A DNA stretch of 64,000 bases from Dyella sp. ASV21. Its GTDB lineage: Bacteria; Pseudomonadota; Gammaproteobacteria; Xanthomonadales; Rhodanobacteraceae. Positions within the stretch are counted from its first letter, which is position 1, and every line of letters begins with the position of its first letter. The DNA lies in assembly GCF_016428975.1 (NCBI RefSeq), contig NZ_JAELTT010000006.1:1-64000 (forward strand). The letters run 5' to 3'. The position numbers and the translations under genes were made by a program. The notes beneath the pieces were generated by a model. The model searched no databases. It saw only the letters and a list, made by a program, of their open reading frames with translations, and was not told where the DNA came from. This document shows positions 42,708-51,622 of the stretch, piece by piece.

Positions 42708-44237
42708 TTAGTGCGTCGTTGGCGTCGCTGTCGCGCGCGGAACCACCGGATAGGGATGCAATTTCACCAGCGGGATCGAAATGCCGTCGTCACCCATGAC
42801 GCGACAGTGCGAACGATTGAGCTGGCGCGGCTCTTCCACGCCGCAGCTGTGCGCGATGATGCCAACTTCATGCATCACATTGGTGGCGTAGTGAGCCACG
42901 CGCTCGCTCTTGTCGGCTACCACCAGACCACGCTGAAGCTTGGCGTTTTGCGTGGTGATGCCGGTGGGGCAGGTATTGCGATTGCATTGCAACGACTGGA
43001 TGCATCCCAGCGCCAGCATGAAACCACGTGCCGAATTGACGAAGTCCGCGCCCATCGAAAGCGCCCATGCCACGTCGTAGGCCGTGATGCACTTGCCCGA
43101 GCAAATCACCTTGATGCGTTCGCGCAGGCCCTTGACGATGAGCATGTCCACCAGTGCGGGGAGCGCCTCGTGCAACGGCAGGCCTACGCCTTCCATCAGG
43201 GTTTGCGGTGCGGCGCCGGTGCCGCCTTCGGAGCCGTCCACGATGATGAAATCCGGCGCGCTTTCGATGCCGCGCTTGAGCACCTCGTCGCACAGCTCGC
43301 CGATCCAATCCACACCGCCGAACACCGCCTTGAAGCCCGTGGGCTTGCCGGTGAGTTCGCGGATGTGCTGAATCGCATCCATCAGCTGCGTCACATTGCC
43401 GATATCGAGATGTCGATTGGGGCTCTGCGAATCCTCTCCCACCGGAATGCCGCGAATCGCCGCGATCTCCGGCGTCACCTTGGCCGCCGGCAGCAGGCCG
43501 CCCATGCCGGGCTTGGCACCCTGACCAAGCTTGATACTCACCATCTTCACCTGCTTATGCGCGCAGATGGCCAGCAACTTGTCGTCGTCGAGCTTGCCGT
43601 CGGCGGTGCGCACGCCGTACTTGGCGGTACCGATCTCGAAGATGATGTCGCAACCGCCTTCCAGGTGATACGGCGCAAGGCCACCTTCACCGGTGTCCAT
43701 CCAGATGCCGGCCTTGGCCGCGCCGAACGAGAGCGCACGCACCGCAGGCGCCGACAACGCACCAAAACTCATCGCGGAAATATTGAAGAACGCGCTGTGG
43801 CTATACGGCTCACGCGAATACGGCCCCAGCGTGACCGGCCGCGGCTCCACATGCTTTTCGCCCAGCGCGGGAAAGGGCGCGTTGACGAAGAACGGCACGC
43901 CTTCGGCGCGCAAATCGCGGGTGGACCCGAACGCGTTGGTGTTATCCACGTTCTTGGCGGCGCGATACACCCACATGCGCTGCGCGCGATTGAATGGCAG
44001 TTCTTCGCGATCACTGGAGTACAGGTACTGCCGAAAGAACTCGCCAAGGTGCAGAAACCAGTAGCGGAAATGACCGATAACCGGAAAGTTACGCAACACC
44101 GAATTGCTGGTCTGGTTGCGATCCACCAACCACACCACCAGGATCACCACGACCAACAACGCCAACAACACCAGAAACAGGGCGGCGAAGGTTTCCACCA
44201 ACACGACCAGCCAATGCGCAAAGCCCGACGATTCCAT
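42708..44237 (-). CDS. FMN-binding glutamate-synthase-like membrane protein
   Basis: 509 residues. An N-terminal transmembrane helix (LVLLALLVVVILVVWLVD) is followed by the FMN/[3Fe-4S] domain found in the glutamate synthase large subunit: FNISAMSFGALSAPAVRALS, DTGEGGLAPYH, IKLGQGAKPGMGG, DFIIVDGSEGGTGAAPQ and the Cys-rich CIQSLQCNRNTCPTGI. There is no glutaminase domain. Such stand-alone proteins exist widely but their reaction is not known; they are not classical GltB. Membrane-anchored. Downstream of purT in the same direction. Confidence 0.9.
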   Translation of the reverse strand: MESSGFAHWLVVLVETFAALFLVLLALLVVVILVVWLVDRNQTSNSVLRNFPVIGHFRYWFLHLGEFFRQYLYSSDREELPFNRAQRMWVYRAAKNVDNTNAFGSTRDLRAEGVPFFVNAPFPALGEKHVEPRPVTLGPYSREPYSHSAFFNISAMSFGALSAPAVRALSFGAAKAGIWMDTGEGGLAPYHLEGGCDIIFEIGTAKYGVRTADGKLDDDKLLAICAHKQVKMVSIKLGQGAKPGMGGLLPAAKVTPEIAAIRGIPVGEDSQSPNRHLDIGNVTQLMDAIQHIRELTGKPTGFKAVFGGVDWIGELCDEVLKRGIESAPDFIIVDGSEGGTGAAPQTLMEGVGLPLHEALPALVDMLIVKGLRERIKVICSGKCITAYDVAWALSMGADFVNSARGFMLALGCIQSLQCNRNTCPTGITTQNAKLQRGLVVADKSERVAHYATNVMHEVGIIAHSCGVEEPRQLNRSHCRVMGDDGISIPLVKLHPYPVVPRATATPTTH

Positions 44238-44297
44238 CGCGTACTCCGTTTGCCTTCATGGTTCTCCCGCGCACTGGTCGAGCGCGGGAGGCGAAAC

Positions 44298-45479
44298 TCA
44301 CAGTTCCACGCGCAAAGCCTTTGCGGCGTGAATGGCCTTGGCCTTGGCGGCCTCGATGCTCTCATCGCGCGCCAGCGTCACGGCCATCCGACGGCGCCCC
44401 TTGACGGTCGGCTTGCCGAAGATGCGCAACTGCGTATCGGGCTGCGCCAGTGCTTCGGCCACGTTGAAGTAACGCGGCGCGGCGCCCTCGCCTTCCACCA
44501 GCACCGCGCACGAAGCAGACGGACCCCACTGGCGAATGGCGGGAATGGGCAAGCCAAGAATGGCGCGCGCATGCAGCGCAAACTCGGAAAGGTCCTGCGA
44601 CATCAGCGTGACCAGGCCGGTATCGTGCGGGCGCGGGCTGACCTCGGAGAAAATCACCGCGTCGCCCTTGACGAAGAACTCCACGCCAAACACGCCCCAG
44701 CCACCCAATGCACCGGTGATGGCAGCAGCTTGACGCTGTGCCTCGACCAGGGCTGCATCGCTCATCGGCTGCGGCTGCCAGGATTCGCGATAGTCGCCAT
44801 CTTCCTGGCGATGACCGATGGGCGCGCAGAAGCTCACGCCATCCTTGTGACGCACCGTCAGCAGGGTGATTTCATAATCGAAATCCACGAAGCCTTCGAC
44901 AATCACGCGTCCCTTGCCGGCACGGCCGCCGGACTGGGCGTAATCCCATGCGGCCTGTAGTTCGGTCTCTTGGCGCACCACGCTCTGGCCCTTGCCGGAA
45001 GAGCTCATCACCGGCTTGATCACGAACGGCAGGCCAATGGCGGCCACCGCGTCGCGGTACTCGGCTTCGGTCTCGCAGAAGCGATAGCGCGATGTCGGCA
45101 GTTGCAGCTCTTCGGCGGCGAGACGGCGAATGCCTTCGCGATCCATGGTGAGCCATGCGGCACGCGCGGTGGGAATCACGCGCAGGCCTTCCTTCTCCAG
45201 CTCGATGAGCGTGGGCGTGTGGATGGCTTCGATCTCCGGCACCACCAGATCGGGCTTCTCCTGCTCGATCAGCGCGCGCAGGGCTTGTCCGTCGAGCATG
45301 TCAATCACATGGCTGCGGTGCGCCACCTGCATGGCCGGCGCGTGGGCATAGCGATCCACGGCGATCACCTCCACGGCGTAGCGTTGCAACTCGATCGCCA
45401 CCTCCTTGCCGAGCTCGCCGGAACCCAGCAGCAGCACGCGCAGGGCATGGTCGGAATAAGGCGTGCCAAACGGCTTCAT
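44298..45479 (-). CDS. purT: Formate-dependent phosphoribosylglycinamide formyltransferase
   Basis: 393 residues, ATP-grasp enzyme making formyl-GAR from formate and ATP in purine synthesis. [18 protein letters not shown] opens it. Then [39 protein letters not shown] (ATP-binding), [12 protein letters not shown] and [25 protein letters not shown] follow. Length as E. coli PurT. Start at MKPFGTPYS; frame is open upstream but not conserved. Divergent from the transglutaminase gene. Confidence 0.96.
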   Translation of the reverse strand: MKPFGTPYSDHALRVLLLGSGELGKEVAIELQRYAVEVIAVDRYAHAPAMQVAHRSHVIDMLDGQALRALIEQEKPDLVVPEIEAIHTPTLIELEKEGLRVIPTARAAWLTMDREGIRRLAAEELQLPTSRYRFCETEAEYRDAVAAIGLPFVIKPVMSSSGKGQSVVRQETELQAAWDYAQSGGRAGKGRVIVEGFVDFDYEITLLTVRHKDGVSFCAPIGHRQEDGDYRESWQPQPMSDAALVEAQRQAAAITGALGGWGVFGVEFFVKGDAVIFSEVSPRPHDTGLVTLMSQDLSEFALHARAILGLPIPAIRQWGPSASCAVLVEGEGAAPRYFNVAEALAQPDTQLRIFGKPTVKGRRRMAVTLARDESIEAAKAKAIHAAKALRVEL

Positions 45480-45613
45480 CGGGGTCTCCGCGGATATCAA
45501 AGCGACATTGTAAGCGGCTGAGCGGACAACCCAAGTCCACCTGTCGTAAGTACCATTGACGTCGGGACCCAAGCGGCATTGACTGTGCTGGCCACCGTCC
45601 CCGCGGAGCGATC

Positions 45614-47128
45614 ATGCGCAACCGGACTGCCGTGCTGTTGCTGGTGCTGTCGTTGTGTCCCCTGGCCGGGTCCCCCGCCCGGGCCGATGAGGTGCCCGTT
45701 GGTACCACCTGGATGACGGTACTGCTGGGCGGCCGCAAGATCGGCCACCTGGAAGTGGAGCATCAGCAGACCGGCGACGTGGTTACCACCACGCAAGTCC
45801 TGGTCATCGAACTCACTCGCAACGGTAACGGCGTACCCGTGGGGGTAACCACCCGCAGCGTGGAGAGCCGCACTGGCGAGCCATTGGCCTTCTACGCACG
45901 CAGCACCCTCTCCAGCAGCGACAGCACGGTGCAAGGCAAACGCCAGCCGGATGGCAATTTCGCGGTCAGTACCACCGTGGGCGGCAGCACGCGGGAAACC
46001 ACGCTGAGCTGGCCGCCGGGGGCGGTGCTGAGCGAGGGCCAGCGTCTGGCCCTGCTCCAGACGGCCGACCATGCGGGGCAGAAGTACACGATGACCATGT
46101 TCGACCCGGCCAGCCAGTCGGTGGCCAAAGTGGATATGCAGGTGTTCGGCAACGAGCGGGTGGACCTGCCTGATGGCTGGATGACACTGAATCATCAACG
46201 ACAGGTGCTACAGACCGCTCGCGGCGAGCAGACCATGGATCTGTGGCTGGACGACCACGGCATCGCCCGCAAAGGCACCTTGCGCATGCTCGGGCGCGAG
46301 ATGGAAATGATCGCCTGCAGCCAGCGCTGCGCCATGGCACCGGTGCAGGACGTGGACATGTTCCGCGCCGCCATGGTCGACTCCCCTCGCCTGCTGCCGC
46401 CGCAACTGCGCAGCGATTTCCTGCGCTATCGCGTGCACGTGCCGGAGGGTAGCCCGCAACCGGTCATCGGTACCGACGAGCAGCGCGTCACTAACCTCGG
46501 CCACGGCTATTGGTTGATCGATGTGGGTAACCCCTGGCCTGGTGGCGAAGCCCCGCCTGACGCGGACGACACCTTGCCCAACGCCTGGGTGCAATCGGAC
46601 GCACCCGCCATTCGCGACCTCGCCACCAAGGTCGCCGGCGATGCCACGGACGATCTGCAGAAGATGCGTCGCCTGCGCAGCTTCGTCAGCGACTACATCA
46701 ACCAGCACGGCCTGGACGTGGGTTACGCCTCGGCGCTGGAAGTACTGCACACCCGCGAGGGCGATTGCACCGAATACGCCGTACTGCTCGCGGCGCTGGC
46801 GCGTGCCCAGCAGATTCCCACCCGCGTAGTCACCGGCATGGTCTATGCGGATCGCTTCGCCGGGCAATCGCGCGTGTTCGTGCCCCATGCGTGGGTCCAG
46901 TCCTGGATCAACGGGCGCTGGCAAAGCTTCGACGCCGCCCTGCGACGCTTCGACAGCACACACATCGCGTTCGATGCCGCCGATGGCGACCCCTGGCACT
47001 TTTTCAGCGGGGCCGACCTGTTCGGTCAAATGCGTATCGAGGAAATCACCCCGAGCGCCGAACTGGCGGGCAATATCCCGCCGTCCGGCGCGCAGAGCGC
47101 CGCGCCTTCGACCGGGGAAAGTCGCTGA
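45614..47128 (+). CDS. Exported transglutaminase-like protein
   Basis: 504 residues with signal peptide (TAVLLLVLSLCPLAGSPARA). A beta-rich N-terminal half has no name. The C-terminal transglutaminase-like core has the catalytic Cys at residue 385 in TREGDCTEYAVLLAALARA, His at about 425 in VPHAWVQSWI and Asp in FDAALRR. All three are present, so it could be an active cysteine protease or crosslinker in the periplasm. Its partner is unknown. The SPFH gene follows after 62 bp. Confidence 0.85.
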   Translation: MRNRTAVLLLVLSLCPLAGSPARADEVPVGTTWMTVLLGGRKIGHLEVEHQQTGDVVTTTQVLVIELTRNGNGVPVGVTTRSVESRTGEPLAFYARSTLSSSDSTVQGKRQPDGNFAVSTTVGGSTRETTLSWPPGAVLSEGQRLALLQTADHAGQKYTMTMFDPASQSVAKVDMQVFGNERVDLPDGWMTLNHQRQVLQTARGEQTMDLWLDDHGIARKGTLRMLGREMEMIACSQRCAMAPVQDVDMFRAAMVDSPRLLPPQLRSDFLRYRVHVPEGSPQPVIGTDEQRVTNLGHGYWLIDVGNPWPGGEAPPDADDTLPNAWVQSDAPAIRDLATKVAGDATDDLQKMRRLRSFVSDYINQHGLDVGYASALEVLHTREGDCTEYAVLLAALARAQQIPTRVVTGMVYADRFAGQSRVFVPHAWVQSWINGRWQSFDAALRRFDSTHIAFDAADGDPWHFFSGADLFGQMRIEEITPSAELAGNIPPSGAQSAAPSTGESR

Positions 47129-47145
47129 GCCCGGCACTTGAATGT

Positions 47146-47162
47146 GATATCAATTTGATATC
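47146..47162. promoter_or_regulatory. Palindromic operator upstream of the SPFH gene
   Basis: GATATCAATTTGATATC: eight-base arms GATATCAA/TTGATATC around one base, perfectly symmetric, 28 bp upstream of the SPFH start. A TTGAAT at 47138-47143 and TCTACT at 47161-47166 could be -35 and -10 at 17 bp spacing, so the palindrome would fill the spacer. The RHH protein encoded two genes down is the natural candidate to bind it. Confidence 0.7.
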
Positions 47163-47190
47163 TACTCATCCCAACTAGGGAGGAGTCGAC

Positions 47191-48060
47191 ATGAACGAGC
47201 GTGAGGGTTTTTCGGTAGCCGGTATTCCCACCATCGTGTTCTGCCTGGTGCTGGCCCTGCTGGGTGGCGCCTGCTACGTAGGCATGGCGCATAACGATGC
47301 TCCCTGGCTGGGCCTGGTTGGCATCCTGATCCATGCCTTCACCTTGTTCCTCATCAAGGGCTTTTTTCAGGTTGCCCCCAACGAGGGACAGGTGCAGCAG
47401 TTGTTCGGCAAATACGCCGGTACCGTGCGCCTGGAAGGGCTACGCTGGACCAACCCGTTCTACAGTCGCCGCCGGGTCTCGCTGCGCGTGCGCAACTTCG
47501 AAAGCAGCAAACTCAAGGTCAACGACAGCGACGGCAACCCCATCGAGATCGCCGCCATCGTGGTATGGCAGGTCGTCGATACCGCCGAGGCGGTGTTCTG
47601 CGTGGACGACTATGAAAACTTCGCCCAGATCCAGAGCGAATCGGCGCTGCGCCAGATGGCCCAGAACTACCCTTACGACGCGCACGACGCCGACAAGCCC
47701 GCACTGCGCAGCCACGGCGAGGTCATCAACAACCACCTGCGCGATGAAATCCAGGCGCGCCTGGACAAGGCGGGCGTGAAAGTGATCGAGGCGCGCATCA
47801 GCCATCTGGCCTACGCACAGGAAATTGCACAAGCCATGCTGCAGCGCCAGCAAGCCAATGCCATCGTCGCGGCCCGCGAGCGCATCGTGGAGGGCGCCGT
47901 GGGCATGGTCGCCATGGCACTGGACAAGTTGCGCGAACAAGGCGTGGTGGAACTGGACGAAGAGCGCAAGGCCGCCATGGTGAGCAACCTGCTGGTGGTG
48001 CTGTGCGGCGATCGCTCCACGCAACCGGTGGTCAATGCCGGCACGCTCTATGGCGGCTGA
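47191..48060 (+). CDS. SPFH/band-7 (slipin-like) membrane protein
   Basis: 289 residues. Two N-terminal hydrophobic segments ([18 protein letters not shown] and [21 protein letters not shown]) anchor an SPFH domain: [69 protein letters not shown] helical part follows with [35 protein letters not shown] proteins form ring-like membrane assemblies. A ribosome site GGGAGGAG lies seven bases upstream of the ATG. Overlaps the RHH gene by 11 bp. Confidence 0.93.
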   Translation: MNEREGFSVAGIPTIVFCLVLALLGGACYVGMAHNDAPWLGLVGILIHAFTLFLIKGFFQVAPNEGQVQQLFGKYAGTVRLEGLRWTNPFYSRRRVSLRVRNFESSKLKVNDSDGNPIEIAAIVVWQVVDTAEAVFCVDDYENFAQIQSESALRQMAQNYPYDAHDADKPALRSHGEVINNHLRDEIQARLDKAGVKVIEARISHLAYAQEIAQAMLQRQQANAIVAARERIVEGAVGMVAMALDKLREQGVVELDEERKAAMVSNLLVVLCGDRSTQPVVNAGTLYGG

Positions 48061-48235
48061 GAAAAAAGCCTACCCCCTGCGAATCAGCGCTGCCGTGCTC
48101 GAAGCCATGCAGCGCTGGGCCGACGACGATCTGCGCAGCGTCAACGCGCAGATCGAGTTCGTGCTGCGCGAGGCCTTGCGCAAGAACGGGCGATTGAAAC
48201 GCGAAAACGTCGAGCCGGTGGCCGACGACGACTGA
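48050..48235 (+). CDS. Arc-like ribbon-helix-helix DNA-binding protein
   Basis: 61 residues: a short strand YPLRIS then helices LEAMQRWADDD and RSVNAQIEFVLREALRK, the Arc/MetJ-type fold. The protein is long enough only for the RHH dimer and an acidic tail (EPVADDD). It starts inside the SPFH gene (11 bp overlap), so translation is coupled. No toxin gene follows, so this is not an obvious toxin-antitoxin pair. It probably binds the palindrome at 47146. Confidence 0.88.
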   Translation: MAAEKKAYPLRISAAVLEAMQRWADDDLRSVNAQIEFVLREALRKNGRLKRENVEPVADDD

Positions 48236-48328
48236 ACGCACGCGTACCATCGACACCCTGTGCACGCCGCGAGGACTAGGTTTTTCCACTGGCGCGCGAT
48301 GCACCGCATCGCCCTCGGGAGAACCGTC

Positions 48329-48520
48329 ATGGCGCAAGACTACCGCCCCCTGCCCTCCGGACCGGTATTGTGCAAAGCCTGCTCGCAGGCCGGCAAAAAT
48401 GTCCACATGCATCCGCACGATGACCTGCCCCCCGAGGTGCGCCAGGCGCATGAAGATGTCGACCTGCAAAGCTATCGATGCCCCGAGTGCGAAGCGGTGG
48501 AAGTCTTCCGCGTCGATTGA
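48329..48520 (+). CDS. Small two-CxxC (zinc-ribbon-like) protein
   Basis: 63 residues with CKACSQAGK near the N-terminus and CPECEAVEVF near the C-terminus, spaced as a zinc ribbon, and a His-rich segment between (NVHMHPHDD). Start at 48329 has GGGAG upstream. No family recognised. It lies 93 bp after the RHH gene, so may or may not be in that operon. Confidence 0.75.
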   Translation: MAQDYRPLPSGPVLCKACSQAGKNVHMHPHDDLPPEVRQAHEDVDLQSYRCPECEAVEVFRVD

Positions 48521-48610
48521 GGCGCGCAATGGCCGAACGCACAAAAAACGGATAGCAGGCGCAAGGTAGCGGCGGCACGCTGGGGTCTCTCGTCACTGGA
48601 GCTCCCCCGC

Positions 48611-49075
48611 ATGCACTTTCGTATCCGTGGTCTTCCCGCCGAACCGTTCGCCGAATGGTTCACCCTCGATGACGACGCGCTCGCTGCGCGCCGTGCCATG
48701 CGCGTTGTCGCCGATCTGGCCCATGGCTATCCATGCCGCATCAGCCTTACCGACGCCGAGCCCGGGCAAACGGTCATCCTGCTCAACTATGAGCATCAGC
48801 CGGCGCACTCGCCTTACCATTCCCACTATGCGATCTATATCCGCGAGGGCGAGCAGCAGTACGACGAGCAGGATGCCGTGCCCGATCAGTTGCGTCGCCG
48901 TCTGCTCTCCGTGCGCGGCTTCGACCAGCAGCATCTGCTGCGCGATGCCGACGTGGTCCAAGGCACGGCGCTGGAGAACGTGATCGAACGGCTATTTGCC
49001 GATGAGCACGTCGCCTACCTGCACATCCACATGGCACGCCCCGGTTGTTACGCCGCACGGGTGGACCGAATCTAG
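48611..49075 (+). CDS. DUF1203-family protein
   Basis: 154 residues: FRIRGLPAEPFAEWFTLDDDAL, YPCRISLTDAEPGQTVILLNYEHQ, then SPYHSHYAIYIREG and a His-rich end (YLHIHMARPGCYAARVDRI), all DUF1203 pattern. Function unknown. Its stop overlaps the stop of the convergent DUF423 gene by four bases. Confidence 0.88.
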   Translation: MHFRIRGLPAEPFAEWFTLDDDALAARRAMRVVADLAHGYPCRISLTDAEPGQTVILLNYEHQPAHSPYHSHYAIYIREGEQQYDEQDAVPDQLRRRLLSVRGFDQQHLLRDADVVQGTALENVIERLFADEHVAYLHIHMARPGCYAARVDRI

Positions 49076-49449
49076 CGCGGCGTGCGCGGCACCAGGGCCA
49101 CGCCCAGTGCGATCCAGCCCACGATAAAAGCCACGCCGCCCAGCGGCGTGATCGCGCCCACCCAACGAGGCGCACCCAATGCGAGCGCGTAGAGGCTACC
49201 GCTGAACAACACGATGCCGACGCCGAACAAGGCCATCGCCGTGCGTCGTGCGCGACCGGGCACGGCGAATGCCGCCAGGCCAAGGGCCAATGCGTGCCAG
49301 AAGTGATAGCTCACCGCGGTGTGCCACAGCTCGCTGCCACGCGCATCGAGAACATCGCGCAGCGCGTGCGCGCCGAAGGCGCCCAGGGCCACGGCGCTGG
49401 CGCCTGCCAGGCCGAGCCATAGACCGAGCATGGGTACGGTTTGTCGCAT
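49072..49449 (-). CDS. DUF423 membrane protein (YgdD-like)
   Basis: 125 residues, four transmembrane helices. LAGASAVALGAFGAHALRD and ELWHTAVSYHFWHALALGL are diagnostic for DUF423, and GSLYALALGAPRWVGAITPLGGVAFIVGW closes it. Function unknown. Start at MRQTVPM (49449). Confidence 0.9.
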   Translation of the reverse strand: MRQTVPMLGLWLGLAGASAVALGAFGAHALRDVLDARGSELWHTAVSYHFWHALALGLAAFAVPGRARRTAMALFGVGIVLFSGSLYALALGAPRWVGAITPLGGVAFIVGWIALGVALVPRTPR

Positions 49450-49508
49450 CGTGCAATTCCTCCGGTCGGCGCGTGCCCGCCGCATCAGCGGTGTCGTATG
49501 CTGCGGGG

Positions 49509-50150
49509 ATGATCCGCACCGATTCTCGCACGACCTTCCGTCGCGTCAGCCGTATCGCGCTGCTGCTCGCGCTTGTCCTGGGCTGCCTATGGCTGGCCGG
49601 CTGCCAGCGCGGTGAGGACATCCCATGGCGCTTGACCAACGTCACCGGCCATATGCCCGACCTGGACTTCCGCCTGGTGGACGACCAGGGCAAAGCGGTG
49701 AGCGGCAAGGATTACCGCGGCAAGGTGGTACTTCTCTACTTCGGCTACACCCACTGCCCGGACGTATGCCCGCTGACCCTGGCGCAATTGCACGTGGTGA
49801 TGCAGCGGCTTGGCCCGCTTGCCGATGGTGCGCGCATCCTGTTTGTCAGCGTGGACCCCGCGCGCGATACGCCGCCGGTGATGCACGCGTATGTGAACGC
49901 CTTTGATCCTCGCGCCGTCGGGCTGTCCGGCGCGCCACGCGACATCGAAAGCCTGAGCAAACGCTATCGCTCGGCGTATACCCGCGAACCGGACAAGGGC
50001 GACGGTCAGTACGAGGTCAGCCACAGCTCCGCCATTTACATCTTCGACCGCGACGGCCGTGCACGCCTGCTGTCTACCCCGGGCAATGCGCAGGACGACC
50101 TGGTACACGACCTGCACCTATTGCTCAGCCTGGGAGGCACCGCACCATGA
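49509..50150 (+). CDS. SCO1/SenC copper chaperone for cytochrome oxidase
   Basis: 213 residues: membrane-anchored or lipidated N-terminus (LALVLGCLWLAGCQ), thioredoxin fold with the copper motif FGYTHCPDVCPLTLAQL and the distal His in VSHSSAIYIFD, plus FVSVDPARDTP. Delivers copper to the CuA site of cytochrome c oxidase. Stop overlaps the PCuAC gene start (ATGA). Confidence 0.94.
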   Translation: MIRTDSRTTFRRVSRIALLLALVLGCLWLAGCQRGEDIPWRLTNVTGHMPDLDFRLVDDQGKAVSGKDYRGKVVLLYFGYTHCPDVCPLTLAQLHVVMQRLGPLADGARILFVSVDPARDTPPVMHAYVNAFDPRAVGLSGAPRDIESLSKRYRSAYTREPDKGDGQYEVSHSSAIYIFDRDGRARLLSTPGNAQDDLVHDLHLLLSLGGTAP

Positions 50151-50605
50151 TGGCCCGCTCAACCTTGGCCCTGCCCCTGCTCACTTGTCTGCTCTGGAGC
50201 ACCGCGTCGCTCGCCAACCAGGCCGACCACATCCGCACCAGCCAGGCCTGGATCCGCGTGCTACCGGGCGACCTACCGGCCGGCGCCTATGTGACGCTGG
50301 AGAACACCGGCGACCAGGTTGCCTCACTGCAAGGCGCCAGCAGCCTGCGCTATACGAGCACCATGCTGCACAAGAGCAGCACCGAGGGCGGCATGGGGCG
50401 CATGGAGATGGTCGAACACCTCGATATTCCCGCGCACGGCAAGGCCGAACTGGCTCCGGGCGGCTATCACCTGATGCTGATGAAAGCCCAGGCACCGGTG
50501 AAGGTGGGCGACACGGTGAAGCTCACCTTGCGCTTCAGTGACGGCAGCACGCAGGAAGCAGACTTCATCGCGCGCCCCGCCAACGCCACCGACGCGACGC
50601 ACTGA
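50147..50605 (+). CDS. PCuAC copper chaperone
   Basis: 152 residues with signal peptide. Copper ligands of the family are visible: MLHKSSTEGGMGRMEMV and GGYHLMLM, consistent with the H(M)...M...HxM pattern. The opening of the mature protein (SQAWIRVLPGDLPAGAYVTLENTG) is typical. Works with SCO in copper delivery to the oxidase. Overlaps the SCO gene by four bases. Confidence 0.93.
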   Translation: MMARSTLALPLLTCLLWSTASLANQADHIRTSQAWIRVLPGDLPAGAYVTLENTGDQVASLQGASSLRYTSTMLHKSSTEGGMGRMEMVEHLDIPAHGKAELAPGGYHLMLMKAQAPVKVGDTVKLTLRFSDGSTQEADFIARPANATDATH

Positions 50606-50636
50606 TCCGCGCTTGCGCGATGGTAACGGGGCGCAC

Positions 50637-51527
50637 CTAGAGCGAAGCGCGTTCCACTTCGTCGGTGACCGGCCTCACCGGTGCCGATCGTCGCGGTGGC
50701 CAAGGCTTGCGGCGGATGCGACCGCGCCGCGACAAACGCAACCATTGCCGCAGGGCCAACAAGCCGCCGATGGATTCGATGATCGCAGCCGGAACCCACA
50801 TGATCACGCCGCCCACCAGCTGGGCGGTAAGCACATTGAAGGTAAACGCGCGCCCGCAGATTTCGAAGATCGGGTAGAGATCGGTCTTGGAGAACGTGAC
50901 GATGGCACCCGCCAGGATCTGCGGCGTCATGGTGATGGCAGGAGAAAGCACGCGAACGCCCGGCGTCATGCGACCGGGTGGACGCGGACGGTGATCCAGC
51001 ACCAGCCACCAGTAACTGAAACCGCTCACCAGCATCGACCAGTTCATGAAGCGATAGATACGCCAATCCAGCATCGCCAGCGTTTGCATGGTAGGTATCA
51101 GCCAGATCACGATCAAGCCGACGAACAGCACGGTCGCCACCGCGGGGTTGAGCAGTACCGCACTCACCGCGCGCCATGGCCACGATCGACGCGCGGGCCG
51201 CAACAGGCGAAGGCGCAGCGCAAACGGCAACCCTTTGCGCAGCACCGCGCCCGGATACGACGCCATGATCAGCAGCGGCGCCAGGTGGTGCAGCAACACC
51301 TGCTGGATGCGATGCATGAAGAACTCATGCTCGAAGAAGTAATCCAGGTAGGTATGCAGCGATACATACAGCATCGCCATGCCGGTCCAGAATGCCAGTT
51401 GCCGGGCCACGCTCACCGACAGGCGGCGACTGCCCCGCACGTACAGCACGCTGCAGGCCACGAAGGTCAGCAGGAACACCCAGGAAAACTCCCAGGGCAC
51501 GATCCACTTGGTCAGGCTTGCCATCAT
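50637..51527 (-). CDS. CtaG-type cytochrome c oxidase assembly protein
   Basis: 296 residues, about seven transmembrane helices. The CtaG family features are HTYLDYFFEHEFFMHRIQQVLLHHLAPLLI with multiple His, WLVLDHRPRP, and VIMWVPAAIIESIGGLLALRQWLR near the end. This is the caa3-type CtaG family, not Cox11. Opposite strand and convergent with the SCO-PCuAC pair, so co-function is likely but co-transcription is not. Confidence 0.9.
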   Translation of the reverse strand: MMASLTKWIVPWEFSWVFLLTFVACSVLYVRGSRRLSVSVARQLAFWTGMAMLYVSLHTYLDYFFEHEFFMHRIQQVLLHHLAPLLIMASYPGAVLRKGLPFALRLRLLRPARRSWPWRAVSAVLLNPAVATVLFVGLIVIWLIPTMQTLAMLDWRIYRFMNWSMLVSGFSYWWLVLDHRPRPPGRMTPGVRVLSPAITMTPQILAGAIVTFSKTDLYPIFEICGRAFTFNVLTAQLVGGVIMWVPAAIIESIGGLLALRQWLRLSRRGRIRRKPWPPRRSAPVRPVTDEVERASL

Positions 51528-51622
51528 CGATCGAATCCGGAGCGTTCAGCGCGGCGGCGATCCCGCATCATAATCCTCTCGCGCGGGTAATCCGGGAGGC
51601 CATCGCGCGAACATTCCCGCGC

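Noticed and set aside
42654-44960. A 768-codon open frame on the plus strand
   Set aside because: Antisense to the FMN glutamate-synthase-like gene and purT, both certain; no protein family visible in this frame.
48050-48235. Toxin-antitoxin module with the RHH protein as antitoxin
   Set aside because: No toxin-like gene follows; the partner overlapping upstream is an SPFH protein.
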